This document shows positions 53,428 to 62,342 of a stretch of 64,000 bases of DNA, in pieces. Each line of letters opens with the position of its first letter. Position 1 is the stretch's first letter. The position numbers were made by a program, and so were the translations under genes. The stretch lies in the NCBI GenBank assembly GCA_947502925.1, contig CANNBS010000003.1:124001-188000 (forward strand). The letters run 5' to 3'. The DNA is from an uncultured Marinicella sp. GTDB lineage: Bacteria; Pseudomonadota; Gammaproteobacteria; Xanthomonadales; Marinicellaceae. The notes beneath the pieces were generated by a model. The model was not told the origin of the DNA. It saw only the letters and a program-made list of their open reading frames with translations, and did no database searches.

Positions 53428-55617
53428 ATGGAAATCAAAGTTAATTTTCTCGATAATCTTCGTCAGGAAGCCCTTTTTGACGATTTTAAGGTGATTACCG
53501 ATCAGCCGATTCGTTATAAAGGCGATGGCTCGGCACCAGGGCCCTTTGATTATTTCCTGGCGTCTTCTGCATTATGTGCGGCGTATTTCGTGCGGATTTA
53601 TTGCAACAGCCGGGATATTCCAACGGAAAATATCCGTTTATCGCAGAATAATATTGTCGATCCTGAAGACCGGTATAACCAGATTTTTAAGATTCAGGTG
53701 GAGTTACCGGAGGATATTTCGGAGAAGCATCGCCGGGGAATTTTACGATCCATTGACCGTTGTACCGTGAAAAAAGTGGTACAAACCGGGCCTGATTTTC
53801 AGGTTGAACTGGTAGAAAACCTCGATGCCGAGAGCGGTGCTTTATTAATGGGAGATGTGGATACGGATTCACAAACCTATATCGAAGGCAAGGATTTACC
53901 ACTGGAGGAAACCATTGCCAAAACGTCGAAACTGATTGAGGATTTGGGGATTAAAATCGAAATCGGGTCCTGGCGGAATATTGTGCCGAATGTCTGGTCG
54001 CTGCATTTACGGGATGCGGCCTCGCCCTTGTGTTTTACCAACGGTAAAGGCGCGACCAAGGAAAGTGCTTTGTGTTCGGCTTTGGGTGAGTTCGTGGAGC
54101 GCATGAATTGTGGTTTTTTCTACAATGACTATTATTTCGGTGAAGCGATTGCGAACAGTGATTTCGTCCATTATCCGAATGAGCAATGGTTTGCGCTGAC
54201 GGAAGATGACGCGTTACCGGGTGGTATTCTGGATGATTATTGTCTGGACATTTACAACCCGGATGGCGAATTGCGTGGTTCGCATTTAATCGACACCAAT
54301 TCAGGTCGGGCAGATCGCGGTATTTGCTGCATTCCTTATCAGCGACAATCAGACGGAGAAACGGTTTATTTCCCCTCAAATCTGATTGAAAACCTGTATG
54401 TGAGTAATGGCATGAGTTCGGGTAATACGCTGGCAGAAGCCAAAGTGCAGGCCTTATCGGAAATTATCGAGCGAGCGGTTAAAAAGAAAATCATTCAGGA
54501 AGAAATTGCCTTACCGGATGTGCCGGAAGATGTCCTGGCGAAATACCCGAAGATTGTCGCCGGTATCGAGGCACTGGCCGAGCAGGGCTTTCCGGTGGTG
54601 GTTAAAGATGCCTCATTGGGTGGTCAATTCCCGGTCATGAATGTGACCCTGATGAACCCGAAAACCGGTGGTGCCTATGCCTGTTTTGGTGCCCATCCGA
54701 GTTTTGAAGTGGCGCTAGAGCGCACCTTGACTGAATTATTACAAGGCCGGAGTTTTCAGGGGCTGGATGATATGCCGAGGCCGACCTTCAACAGTCTGGC
54801 GGTCACTGAGCCGGAAAACTCAGTGGATCATTTTATTGACTCAACGGGTATTGTGTCCTGGCGGTTTTTTAGTAAACAGGCTGATTATGAATTCTGCGAA
54901 TGGGATTTTTCAGGCAGCACCGAAGCTGAAAGTGATTTCCTGATGGGCTTGTTCGAAGACATGGACTTAGAAGTCTATATGGCGGTGTTTGATGAACTGG
55001 GATCTCAGGTGTGCCGGATTCTGGTGCCGGGGTATTCGGAAATTTATCCGGTGGAAGATTTAATCTGGGATAACACCAATATGGCGCTGGATTTTCGCGA
55101 AGATATCCTCAATATCCACCGCTTATCTGATGATGAATTGAGCGATCTTGTAAATCGTTTAGAGGACAGTCAGCTGGACAATTACATGGACATTAAGACC
55201 CTGATTGGTATTGAGTTTGATGAAAATACCGTCTGGGGGCAGTTGACCATTTTAGAGCTCAAAATATTAATCTATCTGGTGTTAAAGGACTATGAAGAAG
55301 CGCTTGATCTGGTGCAGGCTTTTTTGCAATACAATGATAATACCGTTGAGCGGGAATTGTTTTATTTCGCCATGGAGGCGGTGCTGGAAATTACTTTAGA
55401 TGAATCATTGGAGATTGATGATTTTATCGAGAATCTGAAGCGTATGTTTGGTGCTGAAACCACAGCGGCCGTGGTCGGTTCAGTCACCGGTGAAGTCCGA
55501 TTTCATGGTTTAACCAAGACCAGTATGCAGTTAGAAGGCTTAGACCGGCATTTGAATTTAATTGATTTTATTCAAAAGGTGCACCGTGCCCGTGCTAAAC
55601 TTAATCTAAGTAATTGA
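53428..55617 (+). CDS. OsmC-YcaO fusion protein
   Basis: 729 residues joining two domains. Residues 1-145 are OsmC-like, with the two redox cysteines C50 (ASSALCAAYF) and C112 (SIDRCTVKK). From about 150 to 570 is a YcaO domain with the ATP-binding acidic clusters ALCSALGEFVERM and VQALSEIIERAV. The C-terminal 140 residues are helical, acidic and TPR-like. YcaO enzymes activate backbone amides with ATP; E. coli YcaO, without OsmC, assists RimO in methylthiolating ribosomal protein S12. No precursor peptide, rimO or thiazole genes are near. The fused OsmC part may deliver or sense sulfur or peroxide; that is inference. Confidence 0.9.
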   Translation: MEIKVNFLDNLRQEALFDDFKVITDQPIRYKGDGSAPGPFDYFLASSALCAAYFVRIYCNSRDIPTENIRLSQNNIVDPEDRYNQIFKIQVELPEDISEKHRRGILRSIDRCTVKKVVQTGPDFQVELVENLDAESGALLMGDVDTDSQTYIEGKDLPLEETIAKTSKLIEDLGIKIEIGSWRNIVPNVWSLHLRDAASPLCFTNGKGATKESALCSALGEFVERMNCGFFYNDYYFGEAIANSDFVHYPNEQWFALTEDDALPGGILDDYCLDIYNPDGELRGSHLIDTNSGRADRGICCIPYQRQSDGETVYFPSNLIENLYVSNGMSSGNTLAEAKVQALSEIIERAVKKKIIQEEIALPDVPEDVLAKYPKIVAGIEALAEQGFPVVVKDASLGGQFPVMNVTLMNPKTGGAYACFGAHPSFEVALERTLTELLQGRSFQGLDDMPRPTFNSLAVTEPENSVDHFIDSTGIVSWRFFSKQADYEFCEWDFSGSTEAESDFLMGLFEDMDLEVYMAVFDELGSQVCRILVPGYSEIYPVEDLIWDNTNMALDFREDILNIHRLSDDELSDLVNRLEDSQLDNYMDIKTLIGIEFDENTVWGQLTILELKILIYLVLKDYEEALDLVQAFLQYNDNTVERELFYFAMEAVLEITLDESLEIDDFIENLKRMFGAETTAAVVGSVTGEVRFHGLTKTSMQLEGLDRHLNLIDFIQKVHRARAKLNLSN

Positions 55618-55647
55618 TACCAAAAACCACATAGTTAATTAAAATTG

Positions 55648-56259
55648 ATGAGTCTTAAATTTAAATACTTCTTCTTGAGTTACGGTTTATTTCTAATTCA
55701 GAGTTCAGCCCAAGCCAGTTTTGTCTATGTGCCATTTGAACATTTGTTGGCAGACGCTGAATTGGTTGTTAGCGGTACAATTATTGATAAAAAGTACAGT
55801 GAGAAGAAATCCACGGGTTTAATATTTGAACAGAATCCGGTTACGGGCGATTCCTATATTAAAGAAACGGTTGAATACGATGCATTCTTTACGGATTATG
55901 AATTACATGTTGATGAGGTATTAAAAGGTAACGTGGCCAACGATGTTATTCAAATTGAAGCCGGCGGTGGATGTGATGATGAGGGCTATTGTAGAAGATT
56001 GAGCACCGGTTATGAGCTCGAAGAGGGTGATCGCGTATTCATGTTATTAAAAAAAGATAAAAATGGTGTGTTTTATGTTTCCGTTCAAGGAGGGAATACA
56101 GTTTATTATCTGACAGATGATCGTAAAATTTACAACCATCCAGATAGTTTAGAGTATATTAATAGTCAGGGTTTTGATAACAATCGTCGACCGGCGCCTC
56201 AAAACCTAATAGAAATTAAGGAAATCATTAAGCAACAAAAATACAAGGATCATCAATAG
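55648..56259 (+). CDS. Secreted hypothetical protein
   Basis: 203 residues with a signal peptide (to about ASA or QAS at residue 24). The mature protein opens VYVPFEHLLADAELVVSGTI and has a pair of cysteines in GGGCDDEGYCRRL; the general layout (DAELVVSGTI, YELHVDEVLKG, GDRVFMLLKK) resembles small beta-barrel domains found in exported gammaproteobacterial proteins. Function unknown. The ATG at 55648 directly follows a TTG and is the better start. Confidence 0.65.
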   Translation: MSLKFKYFFLSYGLFLIQSSAQASFVYVPFEHLLADAELVVSGTIIDKKYSEKKSTGLIFEQNPVTGDSYIKETVEYDAFFTDYELHVDEVLKGNVANDVIQIEAGGGCDDEGYCRRLSTGYELEEGDRVFMLLKKDKNGVFYVSVQGGNTVYYLTDDRKIYNHPDSLEYINSQGFDNNRRPAPQNLIEIKEIIKQQKYKDHQ

Positions 56260-56438
56260 GCGTTTGAATTAAAATATTAAGACCGCCCGCTGAATTGAAT
56301 TCATTCAAAAAGTTCACCGAGCACCTTACCAAGCCATGAAGTCAATGACTTCGAGTACATTAATATTTTGTGAGTCGAGTCACAAGCCGAGTGCTATACT
56401 TCAATTACATTAAGGGATTGCTTTAGAGATTGAATGTC

Positions 56439-58073
56439 ATGAAAAAAATCACCGTGCTTTTTCTTTTGATTATATCTGTTTCGGCTTTGGCCGAAGAATA
56501 CTATATTTCACCGCAGGGTGATGACACCCATCCCGGAACCATCAATCAGCCCTGGCAAAACCTTTCTCATGGACTCAGCCAGTTGGTGGATGGCGATACG
56601 CTTACACTGCGTGGCGGTGTTTATCGTTTAATTGACGAAACCAATCTAAGCACTATCAACACACCGAATTTAACCGTGCAGGGTTATGCCGGAGAAACGG
56701 TGCAAATCCTGGGTTCCTATAGCACCGCTAATGACACCTGGCAGGCTTATGACAGCAATATTTGGCGTATTCCGGCCGATCAACTGAATACTGACCCCAA
56801 AGGCATGTTTAATGGTCATCAGCGGGTTGAGCATCAAAGTGACTTGGACGGCGGACGCGATCATGATGATGTTGTTAATTTAGTGGAACCTAACCACTGG
56901 ACCAAAGCCGATATCAATGGTAACCAATGTTTTTCTGATAACAGTGGTTGTTATATTTATTTATACCCGAAAGCCGGGGAGCTGCCCAACAATGAGGTTT
57001 ATGAATTATCCCAACGCGGGCTGCCACGGGTGGCCGGTAATGGTGATTATTTTACCTTGAGAAATGTTGAAATTTATTACACCCAAAGCAGTCCGATATT
57101 CTTTGAAGGGGCTGATTTTGTCACCCTGGAAGATAATGTGTTTGGTCATATTTCTAATGGTAACGATAATTCTTATGCGGTGCGTATCTGGGATTCTGAA
57201 GGCAGTGTGGTGCGCAGAAATCGTATTTTTGATTCTGTCTATTGGGGTGGTATCTCAAACAGTAAAGGCGTGAGCTTTATGGTCAGTAAGCCGGGCGCGC
57301 CCAATATCGTGGAATACAATGAAATTTATGATATTCCGGGACGTTCAGCCGTCGGCACCAAAGGTGGTGTGTCCAATTTGATTGTTCGATACAATTATAT
57401 TCATGATGTTTATAATGCTTTTGAGCCGGGCAGTTTTCGCTGCATCTGGTCTTCCACCAATACCGATGGCTGTCAGGAAACGGATGTTGAATATCGGCCG
57501 GCCGGAGAATGGCGCATCTATGGAAATATTGTCACTCATACCGAGGTGGGTTTACGGTTGACGGCCTATGATGAGGATAATGATAATAACTGGCTGTATA
57601 ACAATGTGTTTTATAACGTTCAGTCGGCTGTTAATATCGGCTGGGACGGCACTTTTGGTACGGTGATTGCCAATAATATATTTATCAATAATGAAGTGGG
57701 TATTTACCTGCAAAGTGGTGACACAACAACCACGGTCAATGATTATTTAGATCAATTCAGTTCACACCATAATCTGTTTTTTAATAACAGCCATGCAGAT
57801 ATTCACCTCAGGCCTAACTGGGGCGGGAATTTTCACAGTGGCACATCTTATGATTTGGCTACATTTCAAGCCCAGTTCAGCCAAAGAGAATTACAGTCGA
57901 TCAGTGTTAATCCGCAATTTATTAATACCACCGATTTCTATTTATCTGAAAACAGCCCGGCCATCGATGCCGGGGACGGTGTATTCTGGAATGTTCCTGC
58001 CGTACATATGGGCGCACACCCGTTTACGGCGTTGTCTGATGTGATATTTGTCGATGGATTTGAGGTGCTGTAA
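56439..58073 (+). CDS. Secreted right-handed beta-helix protein
   Basis: 544 residues. Signal peptide of about 18 residues (SALAEE), then the DUF1565-like opening YYISPQGDDTHPGTINQPW, and a long series of beta-helix turns rich in Asn, Gly and Ile (NIVEYNEIYDI, NLIVRYNYIHDVYNA, VIANNIFINNEVGIYL). The fold is that of pectate lyases and polysaccharide-modifying enzymes; no specific catalytic set is evident. It ends VIFVDGFEVL, a C-terminal motif seen on other exported proteins of this kind of organism and echoed by the SGNH hydrolase at 9.3 kb. ATG 56439 is used; an upstream TTG adds only three residues. Confidence 0.85.
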   Translation: MKKITVLFLLIISVSALAEEYYISPQGDDTHPGTINQPWQNLSHGLSQLVDGDTLTLRGGVYRLIDETNLSTINTPNLTVQGYAGETVQILGSYSTANDTWQAYDSNIWRIPADQLNTDPKGMFNGHQRVEHQSDLDGGRDHDDVVNLVEPNHWTKADINGNQCFSDNSGCYIYLYPKAGELPNNEVYELSQRGLPRVAGNGDYFTLRNVEIYYTQSSPIFFEGADFVTLEDNVFGHISNGNDNSYAVRIWDSEGSVVRRNRIFDSVYWGGISNSKGVSFMVSKPGAPNIVEYNEIYDIPGRSAVGTKGGVSNLIVRYNYIHDVYNAFEPGSFRCIWSSTNTDGCQETDVEYRPAGEWRIYGNIVTHTEVGLRLTAYDEDNDNNWLYNNVFYNVQSAVNIGWDGTFGTVIANNIFINNEVGIYLQSGDTTTTVNDYLDQFSSHHNLFFNNSHADIHLRPNWGGNFHSGTSYDLATFQAQFSQRELQSISVNPQFINTTDFYLSENSPAIDAGDGVFWNVPAVHMGAHPFTALSDVIFVDGFEVL

Positions 58074-58075
58074 TT

Positions 58076-58918
58076 TTAAAACAATGTGCTGTGTTGTTTC
58101 TTTGAATTAAAACACCAATGCCAGGGTTCGGCAATGATGCCATGGGGGTTGTTCTCGGGATAACTTTCAACGAACCCATAATCTCGGGCATTTTTTTGTA
58201 ACCAGGCATAGGCATCGGTATCGGAAAAGCCAGATTCCAAAACCTGATTTTCTCCATCAGTTGTAAGATCCAACGCACAGCCGGTGTGGTGTTCACTGTG
58301 ACCGGGTGGTGTGTTGACCCTGAGAATTTCATCCAGTGTCTGTCCCTGATCTAATTTTTTCTGGATAAGTTCTGCCTGATAATTTAAAGATCGATACGCT
58401 GAAACCGGCATTAATTGAATGCCGTCTGCTTGAGCAGCCTGTTGCATGGATTGCCAGGCTTTTTTTGCTGCGGGATGTAGTTTAATGGGGCGATTGAAAA
58501 AATCCATGCCAGCATCAACAATTTGGGTGGCGGTTGGATACTGTGGTGCTTTGACTTCTTTTATATTGATACCTAATTGCTGATTTAAGCGCAGGTATAA
58601 ATCTGGAAACTGTAAGTCTTCCGGTGTAACTTCAAAATGATTATCGACTTGTTTAAAACCCATGTTTTTCAAATAAAGCCGGGCGTGTGGTAAATCTGAT
58701 TTGGCTTTAACCGTTTGGCTATTGAGGGCTTTAATTAAACCATAACCGGCTTCCGTGGCCACGCCCAAATGTAAGGACTTGGGTTTAAGAATAATGTTGA
58801 ACCAGTTGTTATGAAAAAAAACCTTACCCAGTAAATCCTGACTATTTTGATCACAAATAGACCAGCAATTTTTATGCGTGGGTTGTAAGTTTAATCTAGG
58901 GGTAGTAATGGTAAACAT
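58076..58918 (-). CDS. D-Ala-D-Ala carboxypeptidase (M15/VanY) with GNAT-like N-terminus
   Basis: 280 residues. The C-terminal part (about 140-270) is an M15B zinc peptidase: SEHHTGCALD supplies zinc ligands H210 and D217, and EPWHW supplies E264 and H267; AYRSLNYQ is also typical. It would trim D-alanine from peptidoglycan peptides. The N-terminal 100 residues are unlike a signal peptide and look like a degenerate acetyltransferase (GNAT) fold, ending ARLYLKNMGFKQVDNHFEV. No export signal is visible, so localisation is uncertain. It converges on the beta-helix gene with a 2-bp gap. Confidence 0.82.
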   Translation of the reverse strand: MFTITTPRLNLQPTHKNCWSICDQNSQDLLGKVFFHNNWFNIILKPKSLHLGVATEAGYGLIKALNSQTVKAKSDLPHARLYLKNMGFKQVDNHFEVTPEDLQFPDLYLRLNQQLGINIKEVKAPQYPTATQIVDAGMDFFNRPIKLHPAAKKAWQSMQQAAQADGIQLMPVSAYRSLNYQAELIQKKLDQGQTLDEILRVNTPPGHSEHHTGCALDLTTDGENQVLESGFSDTDAYAWLQKNARDYGFVESYPENNPHGIIAEPWHWCFNSKKQHSTLF

Positions 58919-59048
58919 AGGTTGTGATGGTTCAGGGTAAGATTATTTTAATATCAAGCAATAAGAATAACAAGAAACTGAAAAAATAATTAATCCCTGC
59001 GCTGGACTTGAAAAAAATTAGGCTGAGGCTTATATGAGTTGCTGACGG

Positions 59049-59057
59049 TGCTATAAT
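59049..59057 (+). promoter_or_regulatory. Extended -10 promoter of yajC-secD-secF
   Basis: TGC-TATAAT is an extended -10 box 35 bp before the yajC ATG; the -35 region (CTTATA at 59029-59034, 17-bp spacing) is weak, consistent with extended -10 use. Confidence 0.5.
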
Positions 59058-59091
59058 AGCGCGCTTTTAGTTTAACCAGACGAGCTTAACT

Positions 59092-59421
59092 ATGAATTTT
59101 TTCATTTCTGATGCCATGGCCCAATCAGGTGGCCAGGCCGGCAGCCCCATGACTTCCTTTATTTTTATTGGTGTGTTTTTTGTGATTATGTATTTTATGC
59201 TGATCAGACCGCAGCAAAAACGCATGAAAGCGCACAATGAAATGGTATCTAATCTGGCGGTGGGTGATGAAATTATCACCAACGGCGGTACTTTGGGTTC
59301 TGTGGTTAAGATGGATGATAATTTTATCACGGTGGAAATTGCTGCCGATACCCACATTCATGTACAGCGAAACGCTGTGTCAAAAGTGCTGCCCAAAGGC
59401 ACCATCAAATCAATTAAGTAA
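59092..59421 (+). CDS. yajC: Sec translocon accessory subunit YajC
   Basis: 109 residues with one TM helix (about 20-40, FIFIGVFFVIMYFMLIRPQQKR) and the conserved cytoplasmic domain (GDEIITNGGTLGSVVKMDDNFITVEI). It associates with SecD and SecF, encoded directly downstream. In most gammaproteobacteria tgt precedes yajC; here a peptidase gene lies upstream on the other strand, and yajC appears to have its own promoter. Confidence 0.95.
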   Translation: MNFFISDAMAQSGGQAGSPMTSFIFIGVFFVIMYFMLIRPQQKRMKAHNEMVSNLAVGDEIITNGGTLGSVVKMDDNFITVEIAADTHIHVQRNAVSKVLPKGTIKSIK

Positions 59422-59430
59422 GGATTTTTT

Positions 59431-61281
59431 ATGAATCGATATCCACTGTGGAAATACATCCTGGTGCTGGTGGTCGTGGCTTTGGGTAGTTTATACGCCT
59501 TGCCCAATATTTACGGTCAAAGCCCAATTGTACAAGTCAAACCCGAAGATCAAAGCGACCTGCAGGTTGCCACCATTGACATCATTAAAGATACGCTTGA
59601 AGAAAAACAAATTGGTTTTGATTCTGTGTTTGAAGACAGCGGTTCAGCCATTGTTAAATTTAATGATTTGGACAATCAGCGTAAAGCACAGGATGTCTTG
59701 AAAGACGAACTGCCGGGATTTGATACGGCCATGAATCTCAAGCCAAATGTGCCTGATTGGCTGTCAGCTTTAGGCGGTCGGGCGATGAATTTGGGTTTGG
59801 ACTTACGTGGTGGTGTACATTTCTTATTAGAAGTGGATATGAAAGAGGCGGCTGATAATAAAAAGAAACAGTTGCGTTCTGATATCACCGCCACATTAAT
59901 TAAAGAAAAAATACCTAAAAAAGGTATTCGCTGGCAGGATAACCGTCTGGTCGTTGAATTTCGCGATGAAGTGGCTGCCGAAAAAGCGTTAAAAAGTGTA
60001 AAAAAAGATTTTGATGAACTTAGTTTTGAATTAGAAACGGATGGCGATGAGCCCCGTTTGGTTGCTTTACTGACAGAGCAGTCAATTCGTGATATTAAAG
60101 AAAATGCACTCACTCAGAACCTCACCACCTTGCGTTCCCGTGTCAATGAAATTGGCGTGGCAGAACCGATTATCCAACGCCAGGGACAAGATCGTATTGT
60201 GGTGCAGTTACCGGGTATTCAGGACACCACCCGGGCAAAAAATATTCTGGATGCCACGGCGACCCTTGAGTATCGAGCCACCGATATGGAAAATAATGCC
60301 GTGGCGGCACATCAGTCGGGTCGTACGCCGATTGGCTCATCACTGTTTTATGATCGCGAAGGTCGGCCAGTGTTATTAAAAGACCGTGTGATTGTGACCG
60401 GTAATCAGTTGGTTGACGCCAATGCCACTTTCGATCAGCAGTCCGGTACACCAGCGGTATCTGTGGTGATTAACAGTGTCGGTGCCAAACGGATGCTGGA
60501 ATTTACCAAAAACAATGTTGGTAATAATATGGCCGTGGTGTTCAAAGAGCGCATTCCTTTGGGGAAAAACGAAGAAGGCGTGATGCAGTATAAAAGTAAA
60601 GAAGAAGTGATTAGTAATGCCCGCATCAATGGCGTATTTTCTAATCGCTTTCAGACCACCGGTTTAGATTCTCAAAAAGAAGCCTCCGAGCTGGCTTTAT
60701 TATTACGCGCCGGTGCTTTGGCGGCTCCGGTTCAGATTGTTGAAGAACGCACCATTGGGCCCTCATTGGGTCAGGATAACATCGATAAAGGTGTTAAATC
60801 AGTACAGATTGGTTTAGTCCTGGTGGTCATCTTTATGCTGATTTATTACAAAATGTTTGGCGTTATTGCCAACATTGCTCTGACCATTAATGTGGTCTTG
60901 ATGGTGGCCTGCTTGTCTCTGTTCGGGGCGACGTTAACTTTACCGGGTATTGCAGGTATTGTACTAACCGTGGGTATGGCGGTTGATGCCAACGTACTTA
61001 TTTTTGAGCGGATTAAAGAAGAACTGCGTGACGGATCATCGGTACAAAGCAGTATCAAATCCGGTTATGGTAAAGCCTTTTCGACCATTGCAGATGCTAA
61101 TGTCACCACGTTTATTGCGGCGGTTGTGTTGTTTGCTTTTGGTACCGGGCCGATTAAGGGCTTTGCAGTGACTTTGTCGATTGGTATTCTAACTTCCATG
61201 TTTACCGCGATTATCGTGTCCAGAGCCATCGTTAATTTAATTTACGGGCGTCAAAAGCGTCTGAAATCCATCGCTATTTAA
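59431..61281 (+). CDS. secD: Protein translocase subunit SecD
   Basis: 616 residues, normal length. Inner-membrane RND-type subunit that uses the proton gradient to pull preproteins out of SecYEG. One N-terminal TM helix, the signature LGLDLRGGVHFLLEVDM, a large periplasmic region, then five C-terminal helices, including GIAGIVLTVGMAVDANVLIFERIKEEL. It starts 9 bp after yajC and is followed 11 bp later by secF. Confidence 0.97.
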   Translation: MNRYPLWKYILVLVVVALGSLYALPNIYGQSPIVQVKPEDQSDLQVATIDIIKDTLEEKQIGFDSVFEDSGSAIVKFNDLDNQRKAQDVLKDELPGFDTAMNLKPNVPDWLSALGGRAMNLGLDLRGGVHFLLEVDMKEAADNKKKQLRSDITATLIKEKIPKKGIRWQDNRLVVEFRDEVAAEKALKSVKKDFDELSFELETDGDEPRLVALLTEQSIRDIKENALTQNLTTLRSRVNEIGVAEPIIQRQGQDRIVVQLPGIQDTTRAKNILDATATLEYRATDMENNAVAAHQSGRTPIGSSLFYDREGRPVLLKDRVIVTGNQLVDANATFDQQSGTPAVSVVINSVGAKRMLEFTKNNVGNNMAVVFKERIPLGKNEEGVMQYKSKEEVISNARINGVFSNRFQTTGLDSQKEASELALLLRAGALAAPVQIVEERTIGPSLGQDNIDKGVKSVQIGLVLVVIFMLIYYKMFGVIANIALTINVVLMVACLSLFGATLTLPGIAGIVLTVGMAVDANVLIFERIKEELRDGSSVQSSIKSGYGKAFSTIADANVTTFIAAVVLFAFGTGPIKGFAVTLSIGILTSMFTAIIVSRAIVNLIYGRQKRLKSIAI

Positions 61282-61292
61282 GGGATCTGATT

Positions 61293-62270
61293 ATGAATAT
61301 ATTTGGAAATACCAATTACAACATTACCGGCAAAAGAAAGATTGCGATGCTGTTTTCGTCGATTTTAATTATCACCGCCATTGTGGCTATTTTTATTCGC
61401 GGTTTTAATTTCGGCCTTGATTTTACCGGTGGTACCGTGATTGTGGTTCATTTTGATGAAGCGGTGGAATTGGAAGATGTCAGAACGCAATTATCAGATG
61501 CCAACTATGGTGATGCGGTGGTGAAAAACTTTGGCTCAAGCCGGGACATAGAAATCACCTTGCCACCGATTGAAGAATTCACCGAAACAGCCACAGAGTC
61601 ACCCGATAGTCCACAAACCGGTACAGATGAAGCCAAACTCAGTAATGTTATTCTCGATATATTACAAGAATATGATGCCAGTGCCCGTATTTCCAAAGCG
61701 GATTTTGTGGGCTCACAGGTGGGTGATGAGCTGGTGGAAAAAGGTTCTCTGGCTTTGTTGTACGCCATTTTCGGTATTTTGATTTATGTTACCATTCGCT
61801 TTGAGTGGCGATTTTCCCTGGGTGCCATTGCGGCATTGGTACATGATGTGATTATTGTCTCCGGGGTGTTTGCTATCTGGCAGGTTGAGTTTGATTTAAC
61901 GGTGTTGGCAGCGCTTCTGGCGGTGATTGGTTATTCCCTGAATGACACCATTGTGGTGTTTGACCGAATACGCGAAAACTTTTTATCCGGTCGAAAAGCG
62001 GACACTGAAACCATTATTAACACCTCCATTAACCAAACCCTGGCCAGAACCGTGGTCACATCCTTGACCACCATGCTGGTGTTGTTTGCCTTGTATTTCT
62101 TTGGAGGTGATTTGATTAATTCATTTGCCTTTGCCTTAATTGTTGGTGTGATGATTGGTACCTATTCATCCATATTTGTCGCATCCACAGCAACCATGGC
62201 CCTCGGAGTCAGCCGTGAAGATTTAATTCCGGTGGCGAAAGAAGGCGGTAATTTAGATCATATTCCTTAA
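61293..62270 (+). CDS. secF: Protein translocase subunit SecF
   Basis: 325 residues with six TM helices. Diagnostic phrases are FNFGLDFTGGTVIVVHF, FGILIYVTIRFEWRFSLGAI, and GYSLNDTIVVFDRIREN. There is a short acidic, Thr/Ser-rich insertion in the periplasmic loop (about residues 91-110, ETATESPDSPQTGTDEA) that is longer than in E. coli SecF. Works with SecD in post-translational export. A strong terminator closes the operon. Confidence 0.97.
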   Translation: MNIFGNTNYNITGKRKIAMLFSSILIITAIVAIFIRGFNFGLDFTGGTVIVVHFDEAVELEDVRTQLSDANYGDAVVKNFGSSRDIEITLPPIEEFTETATESPDSPQTGTDEAKLSNVILDILQEYDASARISKADFVGSQVGDELVEKGSLALLYAIFGILIYVTIRFEWRFSLGAIAALVHDVIIVSGVFAIWQVEFDLTVLAALLAVIGYSLNDTIVVFDRIRENFLSGRKADTETIINTSINQTLARTVVTSLTTMLVLFALYFFGGDLINSFAFALIVGVMIGTYSSIFVASTATMALGVSREDLIPVAKEGGNLDHIP

Positions 62271-62288
62271 GAATATATGACGCTCATT

Positions 62289-62322
62289 AAAAAGCCCAAG
62301 CTGTTATGGCTTGGGCTTTTTT
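62289..62322 (+). terminator. Rho-independent terminator after secF
   Basis: AAAAAGCCCAAGC and GCTTGGGCTTTTT form a 13-bp stem around TGTTATG; A-rich on one side, so it can also serve the convergent suhB-like gene. Confidence 0.92.
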
Positions 62323-62342
62323 GTGCCTTTTAAGTGGTTGAG

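Noticed and set aside
53428..56259. RiPP (thiazole or thioamide peptide) cluster around the YcaO gene
   Set aside because: No precursor peptide with a Cys/Ser/Thr-rich core, no dehydrogenase, exporter or peptidase in the immediate neighbourhood.
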